64,000 nucleotides of DNA from Acanthosepion lycidas (Eukaryota; Mollusca; Cephalopoda; Sepiida; Sepiidae), in the NCBI GenBank assembly GCA_963932145.1, contig OZ010590.1, positions 51,959,098 to 52,023,097 on the forward strand. Direction: 5' to 3'. Below, piece after piece: positions 32,890-43,764 of this stretch. Within the stretch, counting starts at the first letter, position 1, and each line of letters begins with the position of its first letter. Under the pieces are notes generated by a model. The model did no database searches, was not told where the DNA came from, and was given only the letters and a program-made list of their open reading frames with translations. A program made the position numbers and the translations under genes.

Positions 32890-33655
32890 CCTAATGGTGA
32901 GGGTAGATCAATGGTTGTAGATTGATGCCAGAGCTGCCATTCCTTGATCACATTGCATTTGACAATCTATGATGTGAACTTGATACACCCAAATTCTAGC
33001 ACATGAAATTATCAGTCTATGCTGGTAATAGCATCACACCATGGGACACTTGTGGTGGATTACGATGACTGATAATTTTGTCTATCATTAGTGGTTAGTC
33101 AAGGTGCTGCTTGTACACTTCTAGGAAGAAAGTGGTTACAAATTTTGCAACTCACGTGAAAATGTATTCACCTGCTAAAGGCAGTAAACACTATACTATC
33201 TGCTGAAGACATCATTGTAAAGTATCCAGACGTTTTCAATGATGAGTTAAGTATATTAAAGGATTTTTCAGCAAAATTGAGTGTTAACTCGAAGACAAAA
33301 TCTATATTCTAAAAAACTCAACACATTCCCATTGCTTTGCATGAAAAGAGGAGCAAAGAGCTTGGTCAACTTGAGTCTCTGTACATTATTGAACCAGTGC
33401 CATATATGGAATAGGCTGTCCCAATAATAGCTGTGATTGAGATTGAAAAATCAATATGTTTGTATGTAGATTATAAAATGACAATAAATAAGTGATGAAA
33501 CCTCAACCAGGATTGATGATTTGTATTCAAAGCTAGATTTGAAGTATTGCTAGGTGTCATTAGATGAAAATTTAAAGTAGGGCCTATCCATATACCACAT
33601 GGTCTCTATATGTTCAATCACAGCAGTTTGTGGGTAAAGTCCACTATAAGAACAA
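32890..33655 (+). pseudogene. Ty3/Gypsy-type fossil (reverse transcriptase region)
   Basis: Plus-strand frames show YPDVFNDELSILKDFSAKLS, then HIPIALHEKRSKELGQLESL and ICLYVDYKMTINK, the linker and N-terminal reverse transcriptase of Gypsy elements ('R.VPFAL...V..EL..L...G.I..V...EWA.PIV', 'R.CGDYK.T.N'). It is a different family from the one at 21.6 kb, broken in several places and old. The MITE at 33660 sits at its end and similar-looking DNA resumes after it. Confidence 0.75.
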
Positions 33656-33659
33656 TTTA

Positions 33660-33918
33660 CAGTGTAACCCGGATATAAGAGAAACCCGGATATAAGAGAG
33701 ATTGTATCTGGTCCCAAATTAGAGCCTGTGTTAATGTATACGAAATAGACCAAACCCAGATATAAGAGAAACTCGTATATAAGAGAAACCCGGATATAAG
33801 AGAGATTTTATCTGGTCCCAAATTAGAGCCTGTGTTAATGTATACAAACTAGACCAAACCCGGATATAAGAGACTTCTTCTCCGGTCCCGACGACTCTCT
33901 TATATCCAGGTTACACTG
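33660..33918. mobile_element. pogo/Tigger-type MITE, 259 bp
   Basis: Terminal inverted repeats CAGTGTAACCCGGATATAAG and complement (CTTATATCCAGGTTACACTG), flanked by TA on both sides (33658-33659, 33919-33920). An internal segment of about 120 bp (GGATATAAGAGAGATT..ATCTGGTCCCAAATTAGAGC) is duplicated in tandem. No coding capacity. Confidence 0.93.
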
Positions 33919-34209
33919 TATTTGCAAAGAAACCATTTGTTGTCAATCGGAATGAGACACTGATAATACGTACTCTGAACAGTTGGCCAACCTTGACAGA
34001 GTTTAGTGAGAAACACCACAATAATAATCTTCCTTATCAATGCACCTAAATGTGTGGTAAATACTAATCAAACATTATACAGTGAAAATTTCAGATCAGA
34101 ATTCAACTAAGAATTAAATGCTAGGTGACAAATTTATTGATCCAGCCATGCACCACTTTGTATGTGTGCATGTGCATTAAAATCATCAAAATTTATATGT
34201 ATATTTCAG

Positions 34210-34690
34210 TTTAGTCTAAGTTTTCTTAAGATGCAAGTGGTTGCTGAAAGTGAAACAAAACAAGAGACAATAGATGATGATTGATGCCAATCAAATCATC
34301 AATTTAAACCAATTTAAATTTTTGAAAATCATAATTAGCAGGAATGCAAGAAACCAAAACAGGGTTCCACAAACGAAAAGTGTGAGAGAAGAAACTGTTA
34401 GCATAGAACTTACAGCTACGTCTAGTAATTTCAACTGTAAAATTATGTAGTTTAGCTGTCAATCTAGTACAGCACTTAAATTCCTGAAGCTGAAGTACTG
34501 AAAGGGAAAACAGTTACCATGAAAATATTTATAGAAAAGGTACAGGGAAGCTATATTAGAGCAGTGGGAAAGTGAATGATGTAAAGATTCCAGGTCAGGA
34601 CCTATAACATTGAAGATTCTTTAAATTTTGTCAAAAACTAGATACGCAGCAGAAGCGCCAAACCAGAGCAGAACTATCTCCTCAAGGCAA
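34210..34690 (-). pseudogene. LINE 3' end (family A)
   Basis: The complement of the family A C-terminus is visible (AAATTTTTGAAAATCATAATT, GGAATGCAAGAAACC, CTAGTAATTTCAACTGTAAAA). More diverged than the 30.6-kb copy and without its terminal poly-A. Confidence 0.72.
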
Positions 34691-35137
34691 TTGATGTAGG
34701 CCTCTATATTGAGTCTGAGGTCCTCCCAACAAATTTAGAAGTTCTTTTCTTATCAGAATGATCAGAGTGAGTTTTCTGAGCTGCTGTAACTTCATAATCA
34801 CCATTAGATTTATCCAACTCTTTCCAAATCCTTTGCACTGTCCACACAAACACTCTGAAATATTCATATTAGAGCTTCTGGTGCAAATACCAAGCAGTAC
34901 AGCATGCCATTTCCAAAATTCTGGTGGAATGAATTGCGCCATGGTGCTCTTTTTCTCACAGACGGTGCCCAACTGACCCTACTATACTGTGCAGTTGGCA
35001 AAATTGAAAACAATGCTGATGGACGAGATAAAAAAATATAAAATGGTGACAATTTCCCCATCATACCCTGTAAATCTTTTACTTTTTCAATCAAAACTAA
35101 TAAAATCAAGAGGTCATGAATATTCATCATTCTATAG

Positions 35138-35559
35138 CAGTGGTTCCCAAACAGTGTGGCATGCCTCATGGGTATGGTGAAAGAGGATAGCAGGTGAGAT
35201 GGAATGATTGAAAGACAATCAAACATTTAAAAACAGTTTTAAAAAATTCATATGTCAAAAATAAATGATTTCAAAATTTAAAATATTATTATGGATTACT
35301 TGTAATTGCATGCATGAGTCCCAGAGTAAATAGTTATGAATAATTATTGACCGATTTAACCAGTGTGATATTTTTGCATTATATCAAATATTAAGAATAT
35401 AGTAACTAGATTCTGCAAATTGAAGGAGAGAGTTATCAATGATAATATTCTGGCTTCCTTTAACCCTCTCTCTTTTTTTATTTTTAAATGTACTTTTTAT
35501 CACATGAACAAATTTTCATTCCAAAAATATGGCCCAGAGAAAAAATTTGAGAATCCCTG
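35138..35559. mobile_element. hAT-type MITE, 422 bp
   Basis: Left end CAGTGGTTCCCAAACAGTG, right end TTTGAGAATCCCTG (imperfect complement). Flanked by TTCTATAG and TTCTACAG, an 8-bp target duplication with one difference, as expected of hAT elements. No coding capacity. Confidence 0.85.
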
Positions 35560-35569
35560 TTCTACAGTA

Positions 35570-36585
35570 TTATAAGAATTCACATCTATAGAATTTACTT
35601 ATGTAGAAATAAAGGTCTTTGAGATTAGTTTACTAATGCTTGCAATATCATCATGTATTTGTTCTTGCAAGCAGAAAAGTTCTGTGAAGTAATCAAAAGG
35701 AGAGACTTCAAAACGCTGTAACTGCAGAGGTAAGAAAAGGGCCTACTTCAACAGACAGTCTACATGTGCTAACAAACAGAATCAGTGTCTTTTCTTAATA
35801 ACTGAGGGCAACTATTCTGACTGAATAGCTTTCACCAATTGTTGAGCATTTAGTTTTAAAGATTGCTTGAAAAAATGCACAGAAATACCTAATTTCCAGT
35901 TTTTTGCTTACAAACTGACTTCAGAATTTGACTATTTCAAGAATAAATTCAAATAAAGTTGATAGTTTTTTTTTTTCAAACCAGAATTCTAATTATGAGT
36001 CACCACAAGCAAAATATGCAGATTTTTTGCTGCATTTGATAAGAAAAAAACTGTGTAAAAAAATTGTAAAAGATTACAAAAAAGCTAAACAATAAGATTT
36101 ATTATATCATAATTAATAAAAACAAAAAAAGTGTATATAACATTATAATACTGCCCTGCATACATCATTAGACAGAATGTTTTAAATTTGCATTGTTTAT
36201 TGAAAATCACACTAAAACAACTGCACTGTATAATATGCTACATCATATTAGAGCTAAACTCTTTCAGTATAATTTCCCTTTGAAGTAAATGAAGGTCTTA
36301 TTTGATGGCACAATGATTTAGTAATAATGTGCTTGTGCCATGCATCTTGTCTTTATACAATTTGTAAAGCTTCAGTAAATTAAAAACTTTATAAGTCTTT
36401 CACGGATCACCAGAATGAAGTTCCAATGCTTGGATTTTGAACCAAAACTTAATCTTTAAACTTGTCTCTTCAAAATCAATTTAGAAAAAATATTTTGTGT
36501 CATTATTTATCATGTGAACCCCAGAACTTTCAAACTGAATGAAATACAACACTTCCAAAATTAACCTGCCCTATTTTTCCAAAAT
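35570..36585. other. Intron sequence, nothing recognised
   Basis: About 1 kb of AT-rich DNA; no coding or repeat family recognised. Confidence 0.55.
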
Positions 36586-36587
36586 AT

Positions 36588-36966
36588 ATGGTGTCCCTAA
36601 CGTTTGGGCACATAGGCAAATATGCATATTTTCAAGAAATTTAAATTTTCAACATTTTATTGAATTAACAAATAATGTCTTCAATATGATTTCTATCATT
36701 TGTGATGCAAAGGTTGATGCGCTTTGCAAGATTCAAAGTGAACTCAATGCAATAATTCCACATTGCCATCAATTTTAACATGTTCACTCTTCATCCATTC
36801 AATCAAATGTGTTGCATCTGTGATTTTCATTAAGACCACCTCCTTTAGCATACGCCAGAAAAAGAAGCCAATTCTGGCTTCTTTCAACAAAACCATGTTT
36901 AATCTGTGTAGGTAAAAATATAGTTAATGAGATTTTCTATGAGTCCTGATTTTAGGGAAACCTGCA
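36588..36966 (-). mobile_element. Tc1/mariner-type transposon relic, second copy
   Basis: Inverted relative of 13352-13746. Left end TGTCCCTAACGTTTGGGCAC, right end complement of CCCTAAAATCAGGACTC. The minus strand encodes the same transposase end (ASIGFFFW.., RINICI-like). The right end lies only 50 bases from the donor of the 37.0-kb myosin exon. Confidence 0.8.
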
Positions 36967-37015
36967 GAAAAAAAAAACTCCAAAAAACAGAAAACTTCAA
37001 AATCTTATAGTTTAC

Positions 37016-37146
37016 CTGATAAGAATACATTGGTTCTGGGGTGTCCGGTTTGCAATGCCCAACATGTTTTGGTAGGCAATGTCAGCCATTGCAAAAATAT
37101 GAGGAGGGTTGTCAGATTTCCGAGCATGGCCATATTTCTCAGATGT
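37016..37146 (-). CDS. Myosin motor exon, helix before the P-loop
   Basis: This 131-base exon encodes 43 codons plus two bases. Key pieces are SDNPPHIFAMADIAYQNML, the conserved 'PPHIFAIAD.AY..M' helix, and NQCILIS, the strand that leads into the P-loop. The acceptor is TTGACAG| and the donor is ATCAG|GTAAAC. The final AG joins T from the next exon to make Ser of the SGESGAGKT loop, so the phase-2 junction is confirmed by the protein. The insert GIANRTP between helix and strand is somewhat longer than the equivalent in vertebrate class VII or X myosins as I recall them. Confidence 0.95.
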
Positions 37147-37389
37147 CTGTCAAATAAATAAAAAGAAACAACAAACTTTTAGCATTAACAGATTAGTCAA
37201 ATTCCTGCTTATTTTATTGATTTTTATTTATATATATGTATTTATTATGACATTAAAGTCAAAATTGATTTGTAATCTTTTGGTCTCTATCACTTATTCT
37301 GTAGTCAGTGTTAAATCTTGTCTGCATCCCAAGGCTCCTCCAGTTATGCTGTCACAGCTTCATTACCTCTTTACCTATTACATCAAGAA

Positions 37390-37547
37390 GAGAGGGCACA
37401 ACCATCCAGTGTACTGATGCCTCTAATGTTTTGGTACTTCAGCTTAGTATAATAGTATGCTCTATTCTTGAATCATCTACAAGCCCCTGTGGTTTCCATT
37501 TGCTACCATGTACTGAATTCACATATTCTTTACATATATATATATGA
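37390..37547. repeat. Near-identical dispersed repeat, copy 1
   Basis: About 150 bp starting GAGGGCACAACCATCCAGTG and ending CTGAATTCACATATTCTTTA before an AT run. It is nearly identical to 43004-43146 with only a few differences. No family recognised. Confidence 0.9.
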
Positions 37548-37617
37548 AATTTATCTGGTTTAACCAGTAGAGAAGACAATATTTATGAATAAAAATGACA
37601 ATAGGAAAACTGGTAAT

Positions 37618-37655
37618 TGCTGACGCGTTTCGTCCAATGTGGACTTTATCAAAGC
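37618..37655 (-). ncRNA. Hammerhead ribozyme-like motif at Penelope end
   Basis: Minus-strand reading: UUGAUAA, AGUCC-ACAUU-GGAC as a good stem II, GAAA, then CGCGUC|AGC. GAAACGCGUC is the form seen at the cleavage site of hammerheads in Penelope-like elements. The first core strand differs from CUGANGA at two places, so activity is doubtful. Confidence 0.6.
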
Positions 37656-37859
37656 AAAATACGAAATTAATTTAACTGAACAAGATAACTAATAAAAACA
37701 AAAAACAGAATGTTCCTAGCAACTGGAATGTAGAGAAACGCTATTTTCATATTGTTAACTGAAAATAATGTCAGTATTTGTCACGTGTGGAGAATATTGT
37801 CATTATATCTGTGTTGATGTATTCAACCATTTTCTTTTGATTTTCTGAATCTGTTGTGT

Positions 37860-38345
37860 ACATTTGTTTGTGAGAGGAGTAATTTTGTTAAGAAAGGTGA
37901 AATGGGGAAAAACCTGGGCGTAGATTAATATTCGGGTAATATTCTATGGCGGCACTCCTTCTGAGTTATTTCCTTTTTTTATGAGTGTAGCATTTTTAAA
38001 ATCAAAATTATGGTTGAATTTATTTCTATGTATGACTAGTGCATTAGCTAAGTTGTTTTTTGTGAGGTCTCTTTTGTACTCATAAATATGTTTTTTTAAA
38101 TTTCTACTTGTTTCTCCAATATATTGGGAGGACCAGTTTTGGTAATTTATTTTATAAATGCCTGCTTCAGAAATATTATTGCTATTAATGTTTGAAGATC
38201 ATAGTATATCCATAATGGTTTTGGAAGTGTTTATGACTATTTCAAAATTATTTAGATGGGATAGGTTATTCTGGATAGTGGACGTGACAGAGTTGGTCGG
38301 TAGTATTATGTATCTGTTTTCATGTGATTTACTATTGCGGATTAT
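37860..38345 (-). pseudogene. Penelope GIY-YIG endonuclease region
   Basis: Minus-strand reading IYKINYQNWSSQYIGETSRN, LKKHIYEYKRDL, then LVIHRNKFNHNFDF. YIGET is the second half of the GIY-YIG signature, and the Arg and His that follow suit the family. This domain nicks target DNA. Fossil. Confidence 0.82.
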
Positions 38346-38346
38346 G

Positions 38347-38718
38347 TTAAGTTTTGTTTCGTTTGTATATTCTGTATGCCTTTCTTCTTGTGTTGTGGAT
38401 GAAATGATATGGGTATTGTAGGTTTTTGAATGTGTTTTCTATGTATGTTTCTTCTTTAAATAAATATTGGGGACTACAGATTCTTAATGCTCTTAAATAG
38501 AAACCTATAATAATTCCAGATTTAATTTTTGAAGAGTGGTTTGAGTAGAAACTGATCAGATCATTTTTGTTTGTAGCCTTTCTGTAAACATCAAAATTGA
38601 GTTCATTATTATTTCTAATTAACAAAATGTCCAGGAACGGAAGAGTGTAATTGGTTTCAGCTTCGAAAGTGAAGTTTATTGTAGCTTCAACGTTGTTAAG
38701 TTTGGAAAGAAGATCCAT
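38347..38718 (-). pseudogene. Penelope reverse transcriptase thumb and linker
   Basis: Open minus-strand frame: FEAETNYTLPFLDILLIRNN (the 'LPFLD' block after the palm), FDVYRKATNKNDLISFYSNH, then GIIIGFYLRALRICSPQYLF. It is the regular continuation of the palm segment at 38719-39066. Confidence 0.9.
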
Positions 38719-39066
38719 TTAATTGGTGTTTTTTTGAAATATTAATAATGAGTCATCTATGTATCTGACATATGAAGAGTTTGTAGGGAGAATATTTTTG
38801 AATGAGTCACTTTCTAGGAATTCTAAAAATAGACAAGCAAGAACGCTGCTGAGAGGTGATCCCATTGGTAAACCAAATTTCTGTCTGTAATGTTGGTTAT
38901 TAAAAGTAAAGAAACATTGCTTGGTAATTAGTTGGCATATTTTTATAATTTTATGTGTAGATAGAGGTAATTTAATTTTTGCATTTGTTAGGTGTTTTTT
39001 TAGTAAATTTAAGCATTTATCTATGGGGACGTTTGTATAGAGAGATTTTATATCTAGACTAGCCAT
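38719..39066 (-). pseudogene. Penelope reverse transcriptase palm
   Basis: MASLDIKSLYTNVPIDKCL is motif A with its catalytic Asp, FGLPMGSPLSSVLACLFLEF is motif B, and YVRYIDDSLLIF is motif C with the YxDD-type active site (YIDD). All three catalytic Asp positions are present. The frame is adjacent to the thumb frame. Confidence 0.95.
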
Positions 39067-39465
39067 ATATTTGTTTTTAATGTCTATGTTTTTTAATTTG
39101 TTTAAGGGGTCACCTGAATTTTTTATGTGTGATGGACTAATAGTGCCGAGAAGTGGAGTTAAAATTCTGCTTAGTTTGCGGGCTGTTTTGTGGAGTGCTG
39201 CCTATCTCTGATATGATAGGTCTCATTGGTATGTTCAGTTTATGCGTTTTTGGTAATTCATATAATATAGGTGTTTTTGGATGGTATTCAATAAGCTTTA
39301 CCCAGAAGAAGTCTTCATTTTTTAGTAGTTTTTTGATGTTGCTTGTAAATTTTTGTGTTTCTTCTATAGCTATGTTACTTTTACATTTACTTTTTCATAG
39401 ATGTTATCATCGTCAATGAGCTCTCTCATCTTCTGTTGGTAAATGTGTATATCCATAATTACAAT

Positions 39466-39720
39466 TCATCCACCCTTATCAGAAGTAGATATATGGATGT
39501 TTTTGTTGCTAGCTAATTCTTTCAAGGCTTTGATGTATCTTCGAGGAAGTGCAGTGTCGGTCATATTTTTGTGTGTAGCTGTGATTAGGCCCTGAATATA
39601 GCCTTTGGTAAAATCGGAGTCATTGTGGTGATGATTTTTGATTATGTAATCTTTTGAGTTTGTGTGAGCATTGAGGAATAACTTTTTCCTCAATGCAATT
39701 TCTAAGAAAGTTTTTGGCAC
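39466..39720 (-). pseudogene. Penelope reverse transcriptase N-terminal region
   Basis: Reads RYIKALKELASNKNIHISTS then DKGG, the 'L..L..N..I.I..ADKGG' motif found just before the palm in Penelope-like reverse transcriptases. Fossil. Confidence 0.88.
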
Positions 39721-39759
39721 TTCAATTATATTTAAAAATACACCCTTCCTGTTATTTTA

Positions 39760-40400
39760 AATTATGCATTAGAACCTTCCAGAATTTTTTAAATTGAGTT
39801 TCATGAATATATTCTCATGTTTTTACATTAAGTTGATGTAATCATTTTCAACATTTTTTCTGTCTAAATCTGGTATTTAAACAAATTCATAGCATCATTA
39901 TTCAGTCACTAAAATATTTTCCCTGAATTCATATGGTCTTAGTCACCTTTCAGATAAATTGTGTATTCTGTCTTATGAGGCTAGTGTCAAATTTTCCAGT
40001 ATGTTTTTGCCAAAAAAATTTTATTCATATAAATTCATAGCATCATTATTCAGTTATTAAAACGTTTTCTCTGAATACTTTGGCCTTATGTCTCCTTTCA
40101 TATAAATTGTGTAATCCATCGTATTTAAAGATATATTTCCCTATCATTATTAAATATTCATTGGAAACTTCTGGAAAGTTTTAAAGTGAGCTTCATGGAT
40201 ATATTTTAAATCTTTTTATTTTTAGTTAATGTTTCCAGCATTTTTCTGACTAAATCTTTTATTTATAACTTCATTATTTAATCATGAATGTATTTTCTCT
40301 GATTTCCTATGAGGTTGATATGAAAGTTTCCAGCATTTTTTACTAAATCTTTTTTCATGAAAATTCATAGCATTATTATTCAGTAACAAACAAGCAACTA
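39760..40400. repeat. Diverged long-period repeat
   Basis: AATTCATAGCATCATTATTCAGT recurs (shortened here to its start AATTCATAGCAT) at about 39884, 40032 and 40361. Accompanying lines such as TTTTCTCTGAAT and TAAATTGTGTA also recur. It is an old, poorly conserved tandem or segmentally duplicated region. Confidence 0.55.
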
Positions 40401-40406
40401 AGAAAG

Positions 40407-40580
40407 TTGGTTCACTGTGTTCAGCTAGAAAATTTTTCACCAGAATCTATCTTACATATTTATAACACTACCATTTGTCCTGGCTTTGAATACTGCTGTC
40501 ACATCTGGTCTGGTGCTCCTGCCATATATTTAATGATTCTTGATTACATCCAAAGAAGAATCTGCAATGTTATTGGTCCT
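40407..40580 (+). pseudogene. LINE (family A) C-terminal fragment
   Basis: Plus-strand ILHIYNTTICPGFEYCCHIW, SGAPAIYLMILDYIQRRICN correspond to the 'L..IY...I.P.LEYC.HIWSGAP...L..LD.IQRR' block of family A (compare 44.6 kb). It ends abruptly against an oppositely oriented LINE. Confidence 0.85.
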
Positions 40581-41345
40581 GACCTGGCAGCTCTATTTCA
40601 GTCACTTTCCCTGAATTTTTATAATGGATTTAGAATATGTTCTATCACTGCTTCTATTCCACTTCCAGATCATCGTTTCTGTTTTGAAAAGGTTTATCTT
40701 GAGCCTTACTTCTTGGAACACTTTGTAGAGAATGCAGATTTTTTGTTCAAGATCACTCTTGTCCTAACTATGAATGCCTATGTCATCAGCATATCAGCCT
40801 CCTCACCAATAAACTGGCCTTGGAAGGGAAAACAGGAATACTGTCTTCTATAAGTAGATTAAATTGGGATGTAGTATGGAAGGCTTAAATGATCAGTGCC
40901 CATCTCTTCACATCTGTGCTTTTATATGCGCATATCATAATCTAGGAAGAGATTAAATAAACTAAGGCTCTCATTTCCTCCTTGCCATACTCCTGATAAG
41001 GTTTAAAAGGATTCAGTATTGGGGTCTTCACCAGACAGGTACATCTTTGTGGACCAATATAGTTCTTCTATCAGATATATACATTCAGTGGAGTCAGAAA
41101 TTGGAAAATAGTTTCTAATGGATGAGAAAAGGAAGCCTCTATTGATGTGATTATATGCCACTGAGAGTCCAACATAACAGACAGAATTTTTTATTGGAGA
41201 GCTATGTAATTTCTTGGAGTTATTTGAGTTAAGTTATTTGATGATATATAGGCCATTATTATACCTATTACCTGAACAAAAGCCAAATTGGATTGTTAGG
41301 ACTTGGCTTTCATAGAATGATAAGAGCCTAGTTAGTAAAATATTT
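40580..41345 (-). pseudogene. LINE (family D type) reverse transcriptase palm fragment
   Basis: Minus-strand frames include ADDIGIHS (motif C, from 'YADDI'), GSRTFSKQKR-like sequence for 'GLKIN..KTE', and more upstream PYQEYGKEGNESLSLFNLF and SLLYIP. Many frame changes. Confidence 0.6.
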
Positions 41346-42380
41346 ATTAGTACTTTCATCATAATGGATACAACTAAGATACACCTATACATTGTTTTAA
41401 CAGAAAAACTTTATAAATTTCAACTGAAAGTCACACTGGTTATTTGTGTCAATAAATACCGAATATTTCCATAAAAGGAAATGACTAATATTACCACTAA
41501 CATCACCAAAAGAACATATTTTTTCTTATGTTTTTATATTTAAAGTTATTTTTCTCCAGTAAATGTCAAACATACTGGCTAATTCATAATAAAAATTCAT
41601 AATAAAAATTCATAATAAAAATTCAACCAAACTCAGAGAATAACTTTTTCCCTTGTGAATTCCATTTACAATGATCACCAAAAGGCTCTCCAAGATAGAA
41701 ACATTTTCTTTATTTTTGATTCTCATGATAAATCTAATTTTTATTTTCAGTGACTATCTTGTCCAATAATTATTTTTCTGTTAAGAATTAAAAAAGAAAA
41801 ACAACTACTTAAATTATAACCATTCTCCAATTCCATAAGTTTGTGTGGAATCCCTTTTCCTAGTTTTTGAACAGTTCCTAAGGAATGTAAAAAAAAAACA
41901 TGCAACTTTTGGGTGTTTGCACTTGCAATAAAGTACTGGATAAATTTTAAGGACATTTCTAAGATTTTGCTAACATTTCACAAAAAGATGTCACTGGGAA
42001 TGTTTCCATCAAACCAGTAAATAAGTTCTATTATACCGTCTTCTTTTTCTTTGTTACTTTCTCTATTCTTGTATTATGTCAGATTGAAAAGAATCAATGT
42101 ACAATAATAACAATGAACTACTACAGAAAATATGACAAAAACTTCTAATCCATTATTTGTTAAAGGCAGATTCTTCTTGTTGAAATGAAGTCAGAATATC
42201 ATTCTTCTTGATTGATATAATTGTTTCTTTTTCAATTATGAATTCAAAATGTATGATTTTACTGCATTAACCAACAGTGATTCCCAGTTCGTAATAACTG
42301 TTTTTATAGAAATATTTATAATAACTAATTTCTTGGTTTGATATTTTATTAAAGTCAAGTAGTATCCATTATATTATAAA
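41345..42380. other. Intron sequence, nothing recognised
   Basis: AT-rich; one trivial triple repeat of TTCATAATAAAAA near 41583-41625. No gene seen. Confidence 0.55.
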
Positions 42381-42384
42381 TGTA

Positions 42385-42985
42385 CAGAGTGTTCACCCAA
42401 AAATTGACATCATTTAAAATGCAAATATCTGAGTAACTGAATATCCCAGACAAATGTAATTAAATAGACATCATGTTGAACAATAAAAGATTTATTTATC
42501 AAAATTTGACCAAGATATTCAAAGGGTTGTAGATTTTTTATTTTTTTGTGATTTTTTATTTAAAAGTGCTAGTTTGCTTTCATGTCTATCCAATGTTCTT
42601 AATATTCTGCATCTTTTCTCTCTGTTTACATTCACAACACTAACGTCAAATATTTTTTCCCTGGTTAATCTATTTTTCTTGTTTATAACACCTTTTAATT
42701 TCTCTCAAATCTTTTTTGTAAGGGCTTACAGCTACTTTATGTTGAAACACTGGTTCCTGTATGATTTGCCTGTTCCTCTGGGTTTATAGGAAGAGGGGGA
42801 TATAGACCTCTTCTTTCACATGCTTCCATAGAATGGAATCACAAGATGTCAAGTCAAATGAATAAGGTGACCATTTCTACAGCATATTGTCATTATCACT
42901 GGCATGCCCAATCTATCTTCCTGGCAGATTCTCATTGAGACAAGTCCATACTGAGGTGCTGAAGAATGTTACACAAGACATGCTA
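42385..42985 (-). mobile_element. mariner/IS630-type transposon relic with transposase end
   Basis: Starts after TA with CAGAGTGTTCACCCAAAAAT. The minus strand toward 42960 gives VDLSQ.., LWKWPPYS-like and CERRGLYPPLPINPEE pieces, fitting the 'WPPYSPDL.P.DFFLWG..K..VY.PPLP' ending of these transposases, in broken frames. The other terminus was not found. Confidence 0.6.
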
Positions 42986-43003
42986 TATCATGTTTGTCAA
43001 GAG

Positions 43004-43143
43004 AGAGAGCACAACCATCCAGTGTACTGATGCCTCTAATGTTTTGGTATTTCAGCTTAGTATAATAGTATGCTCTATTCTTGAATCATCTACAAGCCGC
43101 CCCTGTGGTTTCCATTTGCTACCATGTACTGAATTCACATATT

Positions 43144-43146
<3 letters not shown>
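43004..43146. repeat. Near-identical dispersed repeat, copy 2
   Basis: Matches 37390-37547 with few differences (one extra CCG, a few substitutions), and it too ends in an AT run (43146-43182). Confidence 0.9.

Positions 43147-43182
<36 letters not shown>
43146..43182. repeat. (AT)n microsatellite
   Basis: TA run at the end of a dispersed repeat. Confidence 0.9.
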
Positions 43183-43186
<4 letters not shown>

Positions 43187-43194
43187 AAAGCATT

Positions 43195-43480
43195 TCTAGA
43201 CAGATGTAACTGCCACTTCTATTCTAACAGTTTCTTTTCTCACACTTCTCGCCTGTGAAAAAACCTTCCAGTTACTTTCTTCCCTGCTATCTACCATCTT
43301 CAAAAATTTAAATGCAACATCAATTACCATCTTCTGTCTTTCTGAATTCTATTTCTTTAGTGTCCTTTTCTCACTTCTCCTCACTAAAATCATCCCATTC
43401 TCTTTTACTCCCTGTAATCCCCTGCATTCTAGGGGCATTGTCACCTTTCCTGGAGGTGAAATAATTTTAAAAAGCAGTCT
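43195..43480 (+). pseudogene. LINE 3' tail (family A)
   Basis: Plus-strand end with ATCTTCAAAAATTTAAATGC, then CCCTGCATTCTAGGGGCATT and GTGAAATAATTTTAAAAA, the family A terminus. Confidence 0.8.
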
Positions 43481-43561
43481 TTGTAATGGTAGCACTCAAT
43501 ATCAAGAGACAGAGCATTAAAAGTAATACAAAAATTCAATATCCCATTATTTTTGTCTCTA

Positions 43562-43605
43562 CTCACAGTTTTATAGAGATTACATCCACTCATCAAGAGA
43601 CTTGA
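43562..43605 (-). ncRNA. Hammerhead-like motif, degenerate
   Basis: Minus-strand reading UUGAUGA, GUGGA-UGUAAUC-UCUAU (stem II with one G-U), then AAAAC. Two core changes. Belongs to a group of three with 43692 and 43765. Confidence 0.35.
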
Positions 43606-43691
43606 TTGTAAAATGTTAGAATTTACAATTAAATATTTTTGAAATCAAATAATTTTTTAATCTTAAAATTAAATATTCACTTATGTTTTTT

Positions 43692-43737
43692 CCACTCAGA
43701 GTTTCATGGAGATGACATCTACTTATCAGGAGACTCA
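43692..43737 (-). ncRNA. Hammerhead-like motif
   Basis: Minus-strand reading CUGAUAA, GUAGA-UGUCAUC-UCCAU as stem II, GAAAC. The second core strand is intact, the first has one change. No clear GUH site follows. Confidence 0.4.
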
Positions 43738-43764
43738 AATGTAAAATTTCACAATATTCCAATT

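Larger units (their letters stand above)
37550..39755 (-). mobile_element. Penelope-like retroelement, 3' two-thirds, broken
   Basis: A 2.2-kb minus-strand element with, in order: reverse transcriptase N-terminal part (39466-39720), palm (38719-39066), thumb/linker (38347-38718), GIY-YIG endonuclease (about 37860-38345) and a 3' region with a hammerhead-like motif (37618-37655). The order RT then GIY-YIG and the ribozyme near the terminus are diagnostic of endonuclease-bearing Penelope-like elements. Coding is in several frames, so it is a fossil with a handful of breaks, but relatively well kept. Confidence 0.93.

Noticed and set aside
38158-38421. Plus-strand 87-codon frame
   Set aside because: Antisense shadow of the Penelope reverse transcriptase linker and endonuclease region.
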